Assembly (NCBI RefSeq): GCF_020700235.1
Contig: NZ_CP085301.1
Coordinates: 2,976,001 to 3,040,000 of the forward strand
Direction of reading: 5' to 3'
Source of the DNA: Haladaptatus pallidirubidus
GTDB taxonomy: Archaea; Halobacteriota; Halobacteria; Halobacteriales; Haladaptataceae
Length of the DNA stretch: 64,000 bases
The notes below the pieces were generated by a model. That model ran no database searches, was not told the DNA's origin, and was given only the letters and a program-made list of their open reading frames with translations. This document shows, one piece after another, positions 36,399-46,235 of the stretch (the first letter of the stretch is position 1; each line of letters starts with the position of its first letter). Both the position numbers and the translations under genes were made by a program.

Positions 36399-37532
36399 TC
36401 AGTCACCCCCTTTCGACGTGTCGCTGACGAAGTCGCCGGTGATTCCCGCCTTCGCTTGCACCTCTATCGGTTCGCTGAACCAGTATCCGGCGTCGAACTC
36501 GTCGTGCTTGATGCACGCCGCCCGGTGCGACTGCGTATCGTGATCGTTCCCGTCGCCGATCTCCCGGCAGTCCGGGTGAACCTCGACGCAGGCTTCCCGG
36601 GCGTCGGGACAGCGCGTGTGGAAGCGGCAGCCGCGCGGCGGGTTGATGGCTTCCGGCATCACACCCTTCACGGGTTCCAATTCGTGAACCGTCTGGTCGG
36701 GTCGCGGCATCGAGTTCAACAGGGCCTCCGTGTAGGGGTGCTTCGTGTCGTAGAACAGGTCGTCAACCGTGGCCTGCTCCACTATTTCGCCGAGATACAT
36801 CACGTTGACGCGGTCGCACAGTTCAGCGACGACGCCCATGTCGTGGGTGACCCAGATGAAACTGGTGTCGTATCTGTCCTGCAGTTCGTCCACCAGCGTG
36901 AGGATTTGGCCCTCGACGGTCACGTCGAGGGCCGTCGTGGGTTCGTCCGCGATGATGAGGCTCGGTTCGCAGGCCAACGCCATCGCGATGAGGACGCGCT
37001 GGCGCATCCCCCCCGAAAATTGGTGGGGGTAGTTATCGTAGCGCGTTTCCGGTTCCGGAATCCCGACCTCGCGCAACATGTGAATCGCCTCCTCCTTCGC
37101 CTCTTCCTTCGAGAGGTTTCGATTGATTTCGATGAACTCCCGAAGTTGATTGCCTACCGTGAACACCGGGTTCAGGCTCTCCATCGGGTCTTGGAAGATG
37201 ATGGCTATTTCCGTGCCCCGAATCCGGCGTCGCATCGCTTCGTTCGAAAGCATATCGTCGCGCGGTTCGAGGTCGCCGCCCGGCCCCTCTTCGAGACCGA
37301 AGAGAACGTCGTCTTTGAACCGGACTTCGCCGCCGACGATTTCGCCGGGGTGGTCGATGAGTCGGAGGATGCTCTGGGCGGCGACGCTCTTTCCGGCCCC
37401 GCTTTCGCCCACGAGGCCGACGATTTCGCCCTCCCTCACGTCGAAGGAGATGCCATCGACGGCGCGAACGACGCCCTCTTCGGTGAAGAACTGCGTTTTC
37501 AGGTCGTCTATCTGGAGTATCGTCTCAGTCAT
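36399..37532 (-). CDS. Oligopeptide/dipeptide ABC importer, first ATPase (DppD/OppD type)
   Basis: The 377-residue ATPase has Walker A GESGAGKS near residue 40, the signature [15 protein letters not shown], and ADEPTTALD at Walker B. The family's C-terminal Cys motif is present ([15 protein letters not shown]...HRAACIKH). It partners with the ATPase encoded next to form the nucleotide-binding heterodimer of a peptide-type importer. It starts 9 bp after the permease gene. The cargo cannot be deduced; some members of this transporter family import metals or other solutes instead of peptides. Confidence 0.9.
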   Translation of the reverse strand: MTETILQIDDLKTQFFTEEGVVRAVDGISFDVREGEIVGLVGESGAGKSVAAQSILRLIDHPGEIVGGEVRFKDDVLFGLEEGPGGDLEPRDDMLSNEAMRRRIRGTEIAIIFQDPMESLNPVFTVGNQLREFIEINRNLSKEEAKEEAIHMLREVGIPEPETRYDNYPHQFSGGMRQRVLIAMALACEPSLIIADEPTTALDVTVEGQILTLVDELQDRYDTSFIWVTHDMGVVAELCDRVNVMYLGEIVEQATVDDLFYDTKHPYTEALLNSMPRPDQTVHELEPVKGVMPEAINPPRGCRFHTRCPDAREACVEVHPDCREIGDGNDHDTQSHRAACIKHDEFDAGYWFSEPIEVQAKAGITGDFVSDTSKGGD

Positions 37533-37541
37533 TTTTGGATT

Positions 37542-38531
37542 TCAGTTTTTGATTCGCGGGTCGAGCGCGTCTCGGAGGCCGTCGCCGAGCAGGTTGAACC
37601 CCATCACCGTGATGAGGATGGCGATGCCGGGCCACAGGCTGAACCACGGGTCGGGGAGCATGTAGCCCCGCGACTGGTTCAACATCTGCCCCCACGACGG
37701 CGTCGGCGGTTGCGCGCCGAAGCCGAGGAACGAGAGTCCGGCCACGATGAGGATGCTGATGCCCACTTGTAGGGTTGCCTGTACGAGGACGGGCGCGAAA
37801 CTGTTCGGAATGACGTGCCGGAGGATGATGTTGCGGTCGCGAACGCCAGCAGCCCGCGCCGCCTCGATGTACTCTTCTTCTCGCACGCTGACCACCCGCG
37901 ACCGAATCAGGCGGGCAAACACAGGAATCGTCGTGATGCCGACGCCGATCATGGCGTAGGTTATATCCCGCCCGAACGCGGCCATGAACGCGATAACCAG
38001 CACGAGGAACGGAATCGCGTACAGCGTCTCCACGAAGCGCATCAGCGCGTCGTCTATCCAGCCGCCGTGGTAGCCCGCGACGGCGCCGACGAGGGTGCCA
38101 CAGACGAGGCCGAAACCGGTTGAAACGATGCCGACCTGCATGGCGATTCGAGTGCCGTACACGAGCCGGACGAGAACGTCGCGTCCGCGATGGTCGGTCC
38201 CGAGCGGGTACTGCCACGTCCCCGTTCCGAACGTGTTTTCGATCCCGACGGGCGGAAGGAGGATTCTCGCGTTCGCCGGGTCGTTCACCGGATTGTACCA
38301 GAACCGACTTGCGATGGCGTAATCGAGCAGTTTCGCGTCTATCCACGTGAAGATAGCGACGCCGAGAATGAAGCTAATCGTGTAAAAGCCGATTCTCGCG
38401 GTCGTATCCTGCCGAACCTGTTCGAGCGTGTATCGCCATCCCACGTGGGATTCGACCGTTTCTCCGGAGTCGTACCCCTCGCTCGACTGCGGTTCGCGGA
38501 GGTTGTCTGTTGTAGTTTCGCCTGTTCCCAT
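37542..38531 (-). CDS. ABC importer permease (DppC/OppC type)
   Basis: The 329-residue permease has one N-terminal transmembrane helix near residues 48-68, the DppC-type soluble segment (GTDHRGRDVLVRLVYGTRI), and five further helices. The EAA coupling loop reads EEYIEAARAAGVRDRNIILRHVIPN around residue 222. It forms the channel with the DppB-type protein encoded immediately upstream; the gap is 2 bp. It has a 40-residue polar cytoplasmic N-terminus. Confidence 0.9.
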   Translation of the reverse strand: MGTGETTTDNLREPQSSEGYDSGETVESHVGWRYTLEQVRQDTTARIGFYTISFILGVAIFTWIDAKLLDYAIASRFWYNPVNDPANARILLPPVGIENTFGTGTWQYPLGTDHRGRDVLVRLVYGTRIAMQVGIVSTGFGLVCGTLVGAVAGYHGGWIDDALMRFVETLYAIPFLVLVIAFMAAFGRDITYAMIGVGITTIPVFARLIRSRVVSVREEEYIEAARAAGVRDRNIILRHVIPNSFAPVLVQATLQVGISILIVAGLSFLGFGAQPPTPSWGQMLNQSRGYMLPDPWFSLWPGIAILITVMGFNLLGDGLRDALDPRIKN

Positions 38532-38533
38532 CG

Positions 38534-39532
38534 TTAGTCCACCTCGTCGTAGGTCACTCGCGGGTCGATGTACGCGTACGAAAGGTCGGTGAGGATGACG
38601 CCGACGACGAACGTCAGGCCGAAAAATACCGTCGTCCCCATGACCAGCGGATAATCCTGATTGTTGATTGCGGTGATGATGAGTCGCCCCATCCCGTTGA
38701 TGTTAAACACCGTCTCGGTTAGCACCGCCCCGCCGAGCGCCGACGTGAGCTGGAGTCCGACGACGGTGATGACCGGCAGTTGTGCGTTACGGAAAGCGTG
38801 TCGTCGGAGTATTTTCCCCTCGGAGACGCCATAGGCTCGCGCCAACTTGACGTACTCCTGCTGGAGGACTTCCAACATCGACGACCGCTCGATTCGCGTA
38901 ATCGCGGCCATCTGGAGCGTCCCGAGCGAAAGGGTCGGCAAGAGCAGGTGCATCCCCGCCGTCTGGAGGACGTCGAGTCGAGAGGACGCTCCTTCGACCG
39001 AACTCGGGTCTGCCCACGGGAGCACCAATCCCGTTGCGGGGAACCAATTCAGGTGGTAAGCGAAGATGATGATGAGCATCAGTCCAATCCAGAACGATGG
39101 CGTGCTGACGCCGATGAGTGCGACGACGCGCGAGACGTGGTCAGTCGGTTGGTTCCGTCGTCTGGCGGAGATTATTCCGAGCGGAATTGCGGTCACCAGC
39201 GCGAATCCGAAGCTGGATGCCATGAGGAGGAGCGTCACTGGCAGTCGCTCCATGACTTTCGTCACCACGGGCACCCCGTAGTAGATACTCTGTCCGAAAT
39301 CGCCCTGTGCGATGGCGGTGAGGTAGTTCACGTACCGCACGGGGAGCGGTTCGTCCAGTCCGTACTGCGCCCGGATTTCCTCGACCATCTCGGCGCTCGG
39401 GGACGGTCCGAGCATGATTTGGACCGGGTCGCCCGGAATGGCGTTCGTCAGCAAGAACGTGATGGTGACGATACCGACGAGAACCGGAATGGCTTGCAAA
39501 GACCGGCGGATCGTGTAGCGGAGGATTCCCAT
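38534..39532 (-). CDS. ABC importer permease (DppB/OppB type)
   Basis: The 332-residue permease has the DppB N-terminus (MGILRYTIRRSLQAIPVLVGIVTITF), a periplasmic-side segment with PGDPVQIMLG, and six transmembrane helices. The EAA loop reads QEYVKLARAYGVSEGKILRRHAFRN. It is paired with the DppC-type protein. It begins 38 bp after the substrate-binding gene, so that gene and the two permeases and two ATPases form one operon. Confidence 0.9.
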   Translation of the reverse strand: MGILRYTIRRSLQAIPVLVGIVTITFLLTNAIPGDPVQIMLGPSPSAEMVEEIRAQYGLDEPLPVRYVNYLTAIAQGDFGQSIYYGVPVVTKVMERLPVTLLLMASSFGFALVTAIPLGIISARRRNQPTDHVSRVVALIGVSTPSFWIGLMLIIIFAYHLNWFPATGLVLPWADPSSVEGASSRLDVLQTAGMHLLLPTLSLGTLQMAAITRIERSSMLEVLQQEYVKLARAYGVSEGKILRRHAFRNAQLPVITVVGLQLTSALGGAVLTETVFNINGMGRLIITAINNQDYPLVMGTTVFFGLTFVVGVILTDLSYAYIDPRVTYDEVD

Positions 39533-39570
39533 GTATTGTTGGTAACTCGTATCGAAACGGGGGCGGGTGG

Positions 39571-41175
39571 TTACTGCGACCCGATGGATGCGTTCGTGTA
39601 GTCCGTCGAAACCACGAAGCTCAAAACGGGGTGAGCTTTGAACCCGTTGACGTTCCCTTTCATCCCGTAGCTGTTTTTCATGTTGTACGCCGGAAGATGC
39701 GCCCGATCTTCCAGCACTTTCGTAATCGCCTCCTGATACAGCTGCTTTCGCTCCTGTCGGTCGGCGGACCGCCGTGCTTGATTGATTTGCTCGTTCACGC
39801 CGTTGTAGAAGGTACCGTCCGTCGTCCCGTGTGCTTCTTCCGTGAAGAAGTAGTAGGTGAAGGCGTCGGGATCGGGCGTTCCCGACCAGCCCAGTGTGTA
39901 CATGTTGTAATCGTTGGGGTCACCTGAGACGTACTGGTCGAGGAACGCACCCCAGTCGAGTCGCTGGACGTTCGCATTGTATCCGGCTTCCTTCAGGCCG
40001 TTCGCCACTGTGACGCCCAACTGTTCACGTTTGTCGTCCGGCGGAACGATGATGTTCGCGTTCCAGTTGTCAGGGACGGAGTCGGCATCGTCGAGCATCG
40101 TCTTCGCTTGGTCGACGTCTTTTCCGTGGGCGATGTTCTTCCACCGTTCCAGTGGCATTCCCCACTGCTTTGCGATTTGCTCCGGCAGCGGACTGTACTG
40201 GCGAACGCCGCTCGGTTCCACGAAGTTCGACACGGCTTGATCCATGTCGAAGCAGTAGTCGATGGCTTCCCGAACCTTGGGGTCGGTCGTCGGCCCGTTC
40301 TGACAGTTGAAGGCGAGGTAGAAGTAGCCCATTCCGACGACCGACTCGATGTTCGTGTCGCCCATGTTCTGTACCTGTTGCCACAGTTTCGGCGGGATTT
40401 CCTCGATAACGTCGCTTTCGTTCGTTTGGAGGCTCGTCATCCGCGTCGTGGGTTCCTCGATCGGCCTGAACTCGATTTCCGCGAGATTCGGCATCGGTTC
40501 GCCCCAATAGTCGTTCCAACGCGTGATTCTGGTGAAATTTCCTTCCTGCCACTCCTCGAACTGGAACGGTCCCGAGCCGACCGGATTCTGTTTGTTGAAT
40601 TGCTCTTTGTTGTTCTCCCGAACGCTTTTCGGGACGATAGACCACGTCAACGAGTTCATAAACGGACCGTAAGGATATTTCAGGTCGAACTTGACCCGCC
40701 GGTCGCCCTCTTTCGAGATGTTCTGTATCATATTCAGCTCGGCGGCGTTCTCCGTCTCCTCGTTGACCGGCGCCTCGAACGAATATTTTACGTCCTCGAA
40801 AGTGACCGGGTCGCCGTTTTGGAACTTGATGCCCTCCTGCATCTCGACGATGTACGTCTGCCCGTTGTTCCTGACCTCCGGTTCGCCGGTCGCCATGTGG
40901 GGGACGACGTTGATGCCGCTATCATACGTGTACAGTCCCTCGAAAATGCGGTCCGCTACCTGCGCGGAGGGAACGTCGTTGAGGACGATAGGATCGAACT
41001 CCAGCGGACTCTTGACCTGTGCGAGCGTCAGCGTGCCGCCGGAATTTGATTGTTGATTTTGCTGGTTCTTTTGACTCCCCGTGCAACCGGCGAGCGCCGC
41101 GATACCAGCCCCGCCGAGACCTTGGAGGAGCCGTCGGCGTTTTATCGAATCCGGAATTGTATCGTGTTCAGTCAT
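39571..41175 (-). CDS. Family-5 solute-binding lipoprotein of the oligopeptide-type ABC importer
   Basis: The 534-residue lipoprotein has a Tat-type signal with lipobox (RRRLLQGLGGAGIAALAGC, residues 12-31), a Gln/Asn/Ser-rich linker, and the extracytoplasmic SBP family 5 fold (LEFDPIVLNDVPSAQVADRIFEGLYTYD; later GPFQFEEWQEGNFTRITRWNDYWG). It captures the cargo at the cell surface for the following permeases and ATPases. ATG 41175 was chosen; the frame extends to 41379 without coding character. It is the first gene of the operon, with a 489-bp upstream region. Confidence 0.9.
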   Translation of the reverse strand: MTEHDTIPDSIKRRRLLQGLGGAGIAALAGCTGSQKNQQNQQSNSGGTLTLAQVKSPLEFDPIVLNDVPSAQVADRIFEGLYTYDSGINVVPHMATGEPEVRNNGQTYIVEMQEGIKFQNGDPVTFEDVKYSFEAPVNEETENAAELNMIQNISKEGDRRVKFDLKYPYGPFMNSLTWSIVPKSVRENNKEQFNKQNPVGSGPFQFEEWQEGNFTRITRWNDYWGEPMPNLAEIEFRPIEEPTTRMTSLQTNESDVIEEIPPKLWQQVQNMGDTNIESVVGMGYFYLAFNCQNGPTTDPKVREAIDYCFDMDQAVSNFVEPSGVRQYSPLPEQIAKQWGMPLERWKNIAHGKDVDQAKTMLDDADSVPDNWNANIIVPPDDKREQLGVTVANGLKEAGYNANVQRLDWGAFLDQYVSGDPNDYNMYTLGWSGTPDPDAFTYYFFTEEAHGTTDGTFYNGVNEQINQARRSADRQERKQLYQEAITKVLEDRAHLPAYNMKNSYGMKGNVNGFKAHPVLSFVVSTDYTNASIGSQ

Positions 41176-41664
41176 TGTGTGGTGGGGTCGTGTGTTCGCC
41201 GCTCGTTCGAAATCCGCTAATCGTCCCGAGCAACTGTCGCGTCTTTTGACCGAACAAACCATTGTTATTGGGTGGCTGAAAACATCGACCGTGAGCAGTA
41301 GCGGCACCCTACTGTAAGTTGTTAACAATAGTTGTGGATATTCGGTACGATGTCGTCTTATGGCTCTTTTCGGCCTCATCGGCGCTTCTGCTCGTTCTTT
41401 GACGATAGCACTAAGCGGCGATTCACATACTATATTCTAGAAATTCAAAGACAAATTCGAGGTATCCTGTGGTCGAACCCGAAATGAAGACAACGAAATG
41501 AACGGTGGGCGATGCGAGGAGTCGTTCTGAGAGTAGTGACCGCGTTCTCGCCGACGGCGGCCACGATATTTATCCATGAATCAGTTGACGAGGCCTTTGC
41601 GTGCGGTCAGTCTGGTGACCGTAACACTCCTCGGTGGCGACGCACCCACCGAAATCGTGAAGTG
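41176..41664. other. Intergenic region between the divergent ABC importer and Na+/H+ antiporter genes
   Basis: The 489 bp contains no convincing gene. It becomes AT-rich around 41405-41460, with TATA-like ACTATATTC near 41428-41436, and holds the divergent promoters. No palindrome longer than about 8 bp was noticed. Confidence 0.4.
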
Positions 41665-43515
41665 ATGGCCACTGATGCACTGCTGGCGTCGGCGTCGATA
41701 ATCCTCCTCGGAGCGGTGTCGAAACTTCTCGCCGACAGGTTCGGGGTTCCGAACGTCGTCTTCCTCCTCGGATTCGGTATCCTGTTCGGGCCGGAAGTCA
41801 TCGGCCTCCTCGACCCGTCGCTGTTCAGCGACGCGCTCTCCACCATCGTTTCGTTGGCGGTCGCAATCATCGTCTTCGAGGGGGCGTTCAGCCTCACGTC
41901 CTCCAGAATACGGTCGGCATCGACAGCAACGCTCAGACTCGTGACGCTCGGCTCCGCGATTACGTTTCTCGGATTGGGACTCACGATTCGGTTCCTGCTC
42001 GATCTTCAGTGGAGCCTTTCGTTCCTTATCTCCGCGCTTCTCGTTGCCACCGGGCCGACCGTGATAACGCCTATTCTGGAACAGACGGACGTTCGGGAGA
42101 ACGTCAAAACGACGCTCGAAACCGAAGGCATCGTCAACGACCCCGTCGCGTCCGTGCTCGGTGCCGTTATCTTTAGCGCGGCGGCGCTGGGCGAACGACC
42201 GTTCACGCGCGGCGGGCCGGTGGACGAAGAAATCGCTATCGAGTTCGTCACGCAGTTGGGCGTCGGCGTCTTTATCGGCATCCTCACGGCAATCTGCGTG
42301 ACTTACGTGCTTCGGAATTTTAGCGAAACGCCGCAGAACTCGCGAATCACCGCCATCGCAACGGCCCTGATTTCGTTCGCCATCGCCGACCTGTTCGCCT
42401 CGGAGGCGGGGGTCGTTTCGGTCGCGGTCGCCGGACTGCTGGTGGGGAACGCCGACATCCCGTACGAGGCGGAAATCGAAGGGTTCAGCGGCGACATCAC
42501 GGCAATCGTGTTGAGCGTCGTTTACATCATCCTCGCGTCACTGCTCAGGTTCGAGGAACTCGTCGAGTTTGGACTGGCGGGCGTCGCCGTCGTCCTGATC
42601 GCGATGCTGGTCGTTCGACCACTCGGCGTTTTCCTCTCGACGGTTCGCTCCGACTTCACTCGGAACGAACGACTGTTCATCGCCGCGGTGGGTCCGCGGG
42701 GAATCATCCCCGCATCGACCGCGACCCTCTTTTCGCTCCAACTGGCGCAAGCCAACGTCGAAAACGCGGAGAGCGTCGTGAGCGTCGTTTTCCTCGTCAT
42801 TCTCGTCACCGTCGTTCTCGAAGCGGGCGGCGCGCCGTTCATCGCAGACAGACTCGACATCGTACCCATGACGATACTCATCATCGGCGGAAGCCGAATC
42901 GGACGAACCCTCGCCGAGAGGCTCGAAACCCGGGGCGAAAACCCCGTTATCATCGAACGCGACGTGGATGTCGTTTCCGAACTCCGGGCGGACGGCTACT
43001 CGGTCGTTCACGGCAACGGCGCGACCACCGCCGTTCTCGAAAAAGCGGGCGTCGAAGATGCGAAAATGGTCGTCGCCGCGACGAGCGGCGACGACCAGAA
43101 TATCCTCGCCTGTCAGACCGCCCGGACGAAATTCGGCGTCGAAAACCTGCTCGCGCAAGTGAACGACCCGACGAACGCGGACGCCTTCGAAGACCTCGGG
43201 GTGCGAACCACGACGCCGACGCTCGCCACCGTCGATACGATGGACGACCTCATCCTTCGACCGAGCTTTTTCGCGTGGCTGTCTGGCGTCGGAGAGGAAA
43301 ACGACGTTACCGAGGTAACCGTCGGTTCGACGTCGGTCGTCGGAAGCGAACTCGGCACCATCGACTTTCCGGACGAAAGTACGACGGTTCTCATTCAGCG
43401 CGATGGAAAGTACGTCATCCCGAAACCCGACGTTGTACTGAAAAACGGCGATGTGGTCACGCTTCTTGGAACGACAGATGCCGTTGAGAAAGCAGTGGCG
43501 ATGCTGTCGGAATAG
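41665..43515 (+). CDS. CPA1-type cation:proton antiporter with TrkA-N and TrkA-C regulatory domains
   Basis: The 616-residue protein has a membrane half (1-390) of about 12 helices typical of NhaP/CPA1 exchangers (LLVATGPTVITPILEQTDVR in the ion-binding region, NDPVASVLGAV, VGPRGIIPA). It is followed by a Rossmann TrkA-N domain (about 400-525, IIGGSRIGRTLAERL) and a TrkA-C domain (about 535-616). The tail binds nucleotide and gates transport in related systems. It probably exports Na+ or K+ for H+, which suits a halophile. ATG 41665 was used; GTG 41662 is adjacent. Single gene. Confidence 0.9.
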   Translation: MATDALLASASIILLGAVSKLLADRFGVPNVVFLLGFGILFGPEVIGLLDPSLFSDALSTIVSLAVAIIVFEGAFSLTSSRIRSASTATLRLVTLGSAITFLGLGLTIRFLLDLQWSLSFLISALLVATGPTVITPILEQTDVRENVKTTLETEGIVNDPVASVLGAVIFSAAALGERPFTRGGPVDEEIAIEFVTQLGVGVFIGILTAICVTYVLRNFSETPQNSRITAIATALISFAIADLFASEAGVVSVAVAGLLVGNADIPYEAEIEGFSGDITAIVLSVVYIILASLLRFEELVEFGLAGVAVVLIAMLVVRPLGVFLSTVRSDFTRNERLFIAAVGPRGIIPASTATLFSLQLAQANVENAESVVSVVFLVILVTVVLEAGGAPFIADRLDIVPMTILIIGGSRIGRTLAERLETRGENPVIIERDVDVVSELRADGYSVVHGNGATTAVLEKAGVEDAKMVVAATSGDDQNILACQTARTKFGVENLLAQVNDPTNADAFEDLGVRTTTPTLATVDTMDDLILRPSFFAWLSGVGEENDVTEVTVGSTSVVGSELGTIDFPDESTTVLIQRDGKYVIPKPDVVLKNGDVVTLLGTTDAVEKAVAMLSE

Positions 43516-43886
43516 CGACTATCTCGTGCTCGGTAGTTTCAATTATGATCTTTCAACCAAAGCTTGCATCCATCAAAATGACGAGTTACCGAAAGCGAGT
43601 GTACACATAAATTATTTCTTGGAAAAGAGCTATAAGCGAATGGGTTGAAGCGTAGATAGAACCAGCACAACCCCGGTCGGCGTCGATTTCGCCCGCCACC
43701 GCGTATCGCCTCGTCGTCGAACTACCAGCATACATATATTAGATCGCCTTCACGCATGAGGCGAATAATATTGGTATATAGCATACGCTGTTCAATGTAT
43801 CAGTTCATATCGAACTATTGTATTGGCCAAATCGATATATCACTAATATAAGTAGTTTTTACTGAACGACGGCCAGTGCCACCTGA
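43516..43886. other. Intergenic region upstream of the phosphate importer operon
   Basis: The 371 bp has no gene. The half next to pstS (43730-43886) is strongly AT-rich with several TATA-like runs and probably holds the phosphate-regulated promoter. I could not identify a specific operator. Confidence 0.45.
43844..43852 (+). promoter_or_regulatory. Candidate TATA box of the pst operon
   Basis: AATATAAG-type sequence lies 35-43 bp before ATG 43887, the closest good TATA match in the AT-rich leader. Confidence 0.35.
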
Positions 43887-45029
43887 ATGACGCGAGACTC
43901 AGAGCGACCAACGACCGGGACATCACGACGCAAATTCATCGCACTCACGGGCACTGCAGGTGCCATGGCACTCGCGGGCTGTAGCGGAACCAGTGGAGAC
44001 GACACGACGGACGGGAACGGCAACAACAGCAACTCGGGTTCGAACAACGGTGACAGTTCGTCAGGCCAACCACTGACCGCGGACGGGTCTTCGACGGTCT
44101 ACCCCATCACGAGTCAAGCGGGGTCGCTCTGGAACGGAAACGCCCCCGCGTCCGACGGCGAGTACTGGGGTTCAAACGACGAGGGAAGCGTGCCGGGCTG
44201 GGACGACATTCAGACGGACAAGAACATGGCCGACTACTGGGCGGGCCTCTACGGCTTCGAACCCAGCGGCGAAGAAGGAACGCCGCCGTTTTTCACCTCC
44301 ATCGGACTAAACCACACGGGCGTCGGCCTCACCAAACTCGAAAAGGGGCAGGTCGACATCGGCGATGCATCCGCACCGGTTAGCGCCGAGTTCCCCGACC
44401 GAAGTGAGTCCGAACTCGAACCGTTCACCGACCACATCGTCGCGGTTGACGCCCAGCCAATCGTCGTGAGCCGTGAAATCTACGACGCTGGCGTCGAGAA
44501 ACTCACGCTCAAGCAGGTTCAGCAAATCTACCGCGGCGAGATAGAGAACTGGTCGGATGTCGGCGGCCCGAACAAGGAGATTCAGGCAGTTGGTCGTGCT
44601 GAAGGCTCCGGAACTGACACGTCCTTCCGCGCCAACGTTCTCGGCGACCCGGGCGCCGACATGGGTGGGACGGACGTTCGAAAGGGCCAGAACCAGCAGG
44701 TTGCGGCGCTCGTCGAGAACTCTAACAACGCCATTGCCTACATCGCGCTTGCGTTCGTGGAGGAAGACGGCCCGGTTCCGCCGGTTGCGCTCGAAATTGA
44801 AGGAACGACCTATACGTATGGCGACAACCTTGGAAGCCTCGACTACCCGCTCTCGCGCGCGCTTCACTGCTACACGTGGGATGGCACGTCGAAGAAGGAA
44901 GCGGCATTCATCCGGATGATTCTCCACGAGTACGGACAGAAGATGTTCGTCGAACCGGCGGACTACTTGACCCTCACGGACGAGGAGCGACAGAAACAGC
45001 TCGACAAACTCCCTGAGCCAACGAACTAG
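43887..45029 (+). CDS. pstS: Phosphate-binding lipoprotein PstS
   Basis: The 380-residue lipoprotein has a Tat-type signal with lipobox (SRRKFIALTGTAGAMALAGC, residues 13-32) and an Asn/Gly/Ser linker. The PstS fold follows, with phosphate-binding elements ADGSSTVYP near residue 65 and GRAEGSGTDTSFR near 237, plus IDIGDASAP-like VDIGDASAPVS. It binds orthophosphate outside the membrane and delivers it to PstC/PstA. It is the first gene of pstSCAB, 99 bp before pstC. Confidence 0.93.
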   Translation: MTRDSERPTTGTSRRKFIALTGTAGAMALAGCSGTSGDDTTDGNGNNSNSGSNNGDSSSGQPLTADGSSTVYPITSQAGSLWNGNAPASDGEYWGSNDEGSVPGWDDIQTDKNMADYWAGLYGFEPSGEEGTPPFFTSIGLNHTGVGLTKLEKGQVDIGDASAPVSAEFPDRSESELEPFTDHIVAVDAQPIVVSREIYDAGVEKLTLKQVQQIYRGEIENWSDVGGPNKEIQAVGRAEGSGTDTSFRANVLGDPGADMGGTDVRKGQNQQVAALVENSNNAIAYIALAFVEEDGPVPPVALEIEGTTYTYGDNLGSLDYPLSRALHCYTWDGTSKKEAAFIRMILHEYGQKMFVEPADYLTLTDEERQKQLDKLPEPTN

Positions 45030-45128
45030 TAGCTCACTCGCCTGACCGCCATCGGAATCGAACACGAAACGACCCTCGAATATATTTAAATTTTCAAATA
45101 TGAAAGTAGAAAAGCAACGTATGGGTGA

Positions 45129-46235
45129 ATGATGACCGGAGAGACATCGCTCTCCGAATCGGTTCACGATACCGTAGACGACCGTGGGGCCGTACTGACA
45201 CAGGCACTCGGCGCGATACTGCTTATCGCGTCGTTCGTCGGATTTGTCATGGGATCGCAGTTCACGGTGTTCGCAATAATCGGATTCCTGTTCACCGTGG
45301 CCTATGGATGGGTCGAACAGCAGGCGGCGACTGCTCGGGCGCTGACGTTACTCGCCACCATCTCAACCGTGTTGATACTCTCACTCATCACGGTGTTCCT
45401 CTTCATTAAGGCGTTTCCCATCCTCACCCGGATGGGAATCCGCCTCTTCGCCCTCGAAGAGCCGGTAACCATCTTTGGCACGACGGTGTGGCCGGGCGTC
45501 GAGAACTTCTGGAACACGGGTGGAAACGTCTACGCGCTCACGCCGATGATTTGGGGAACGTTGGTGACGACGGCCATCGCGATGTGCATCGCCGCCCCCC
45601 TCGGCATCGCGGGGGCGTTGTTCATCAGCGAAATCGCACCCGCAAGCGTTCGGGAGGTCGTCAAGCCCGGTATCGAAATTCTCGCGGGTATTCCATCCAT
45701 CGTGTACGGTTACCTCGGATACGTGACGCTGAACAGCTATCTCATGGAACATATCTCCCTTCCGAACTTCGGGAGCTTGTTCCTCGTCGGGTTGGTTATC
45801 GGGCTGATGGCGCTCCCAACGGTCGTCTCCGTCGCCGAGGATGCCCTGTCGAGCGTTCCTCACCCGATGAAGGACGGTTCGCTGGCGCTCGGTGTCACCG
45901 ACTGGCAGACGATGAAAGGAATTTCCATTCCCGCGGCCTTCTCGGGCGTCTCGGCGGCCGTCCTCCTCGGCGTGGGTCGAGCCATCGGCGAGACGATGGC
46001 CGCGACGGTCATCCTCGGCCACAACCAACGACTTCCGGAACCACTGTACGACGTTTTCGGCAACACTGAGACGCTGACGAGCCTCATTGCGAGTCAGTAC
46101 GGCAACGCCCACGGGCTTCACATGCAAGCCCTGTTCGCGGCCGGTGTCGTGCTGTTCGTCGTCGTGATGATAATCAGCACCGTCTCACAGCTCATCGAGA
46201 AGCGGATGAAACGCAAGCTGGGTGGTGACACATGA
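45129..46235 (+). CDS. pstC: Phosphate ABC importer permease PstC
   Basis: The 368-residue permease has two extra N-terminal helices (about 22-75) before the six-helix core. The core has APLGIAGALFISEIAPASVR, GIPSIVYGYLGYVTL, and the coupling loop VPHPMKDGSLALGVTDWQTMKGISIPAAFSG. It forms the channel heterodimer with PstA, whose start overlaps its stop as ATGA (46232-46235). ATG 45129 was used; a second ATG follows directly. Confidence 0.93.
   Translation: MMTGETSLSESVHDTVDDRGAVLTQALGAILLIASFVGFVMGSQFTVFAIIGFLFTVAYGWVEQQAATARALTLLATISTVLILSLITVFLFIKAFPILTRMGIRLFALEEPVTIFGTTVWPGVENFWNTGGNVYALTPMIWGTLVTTAIAMCIAAPLGIAGALFISEIAPASVREVVKPGIEILAGIPSIVYGYLGYVTLNSYLMEHISLPNFGSLFLVGLVIGLMALPTVVSVAEDALSSVPHPMKDGSLALGVTDWQTMKGISIPAAFSGVSAAVLLGVGRAIGETMAATVILGHNQRLPEPLYDVFGNTETLTSLIASQYGNAHGLHMQALFAAGVVLFVVVMIISTVSQLIEKRMKRKLGGDT

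Noticed and set aside
35997..37772. Long plus-strand open frame (about 590 codons)
   Set aside because: It lies opposite two well-supported ABC ATPase genes with complete Walker motifs; a shadow frame.
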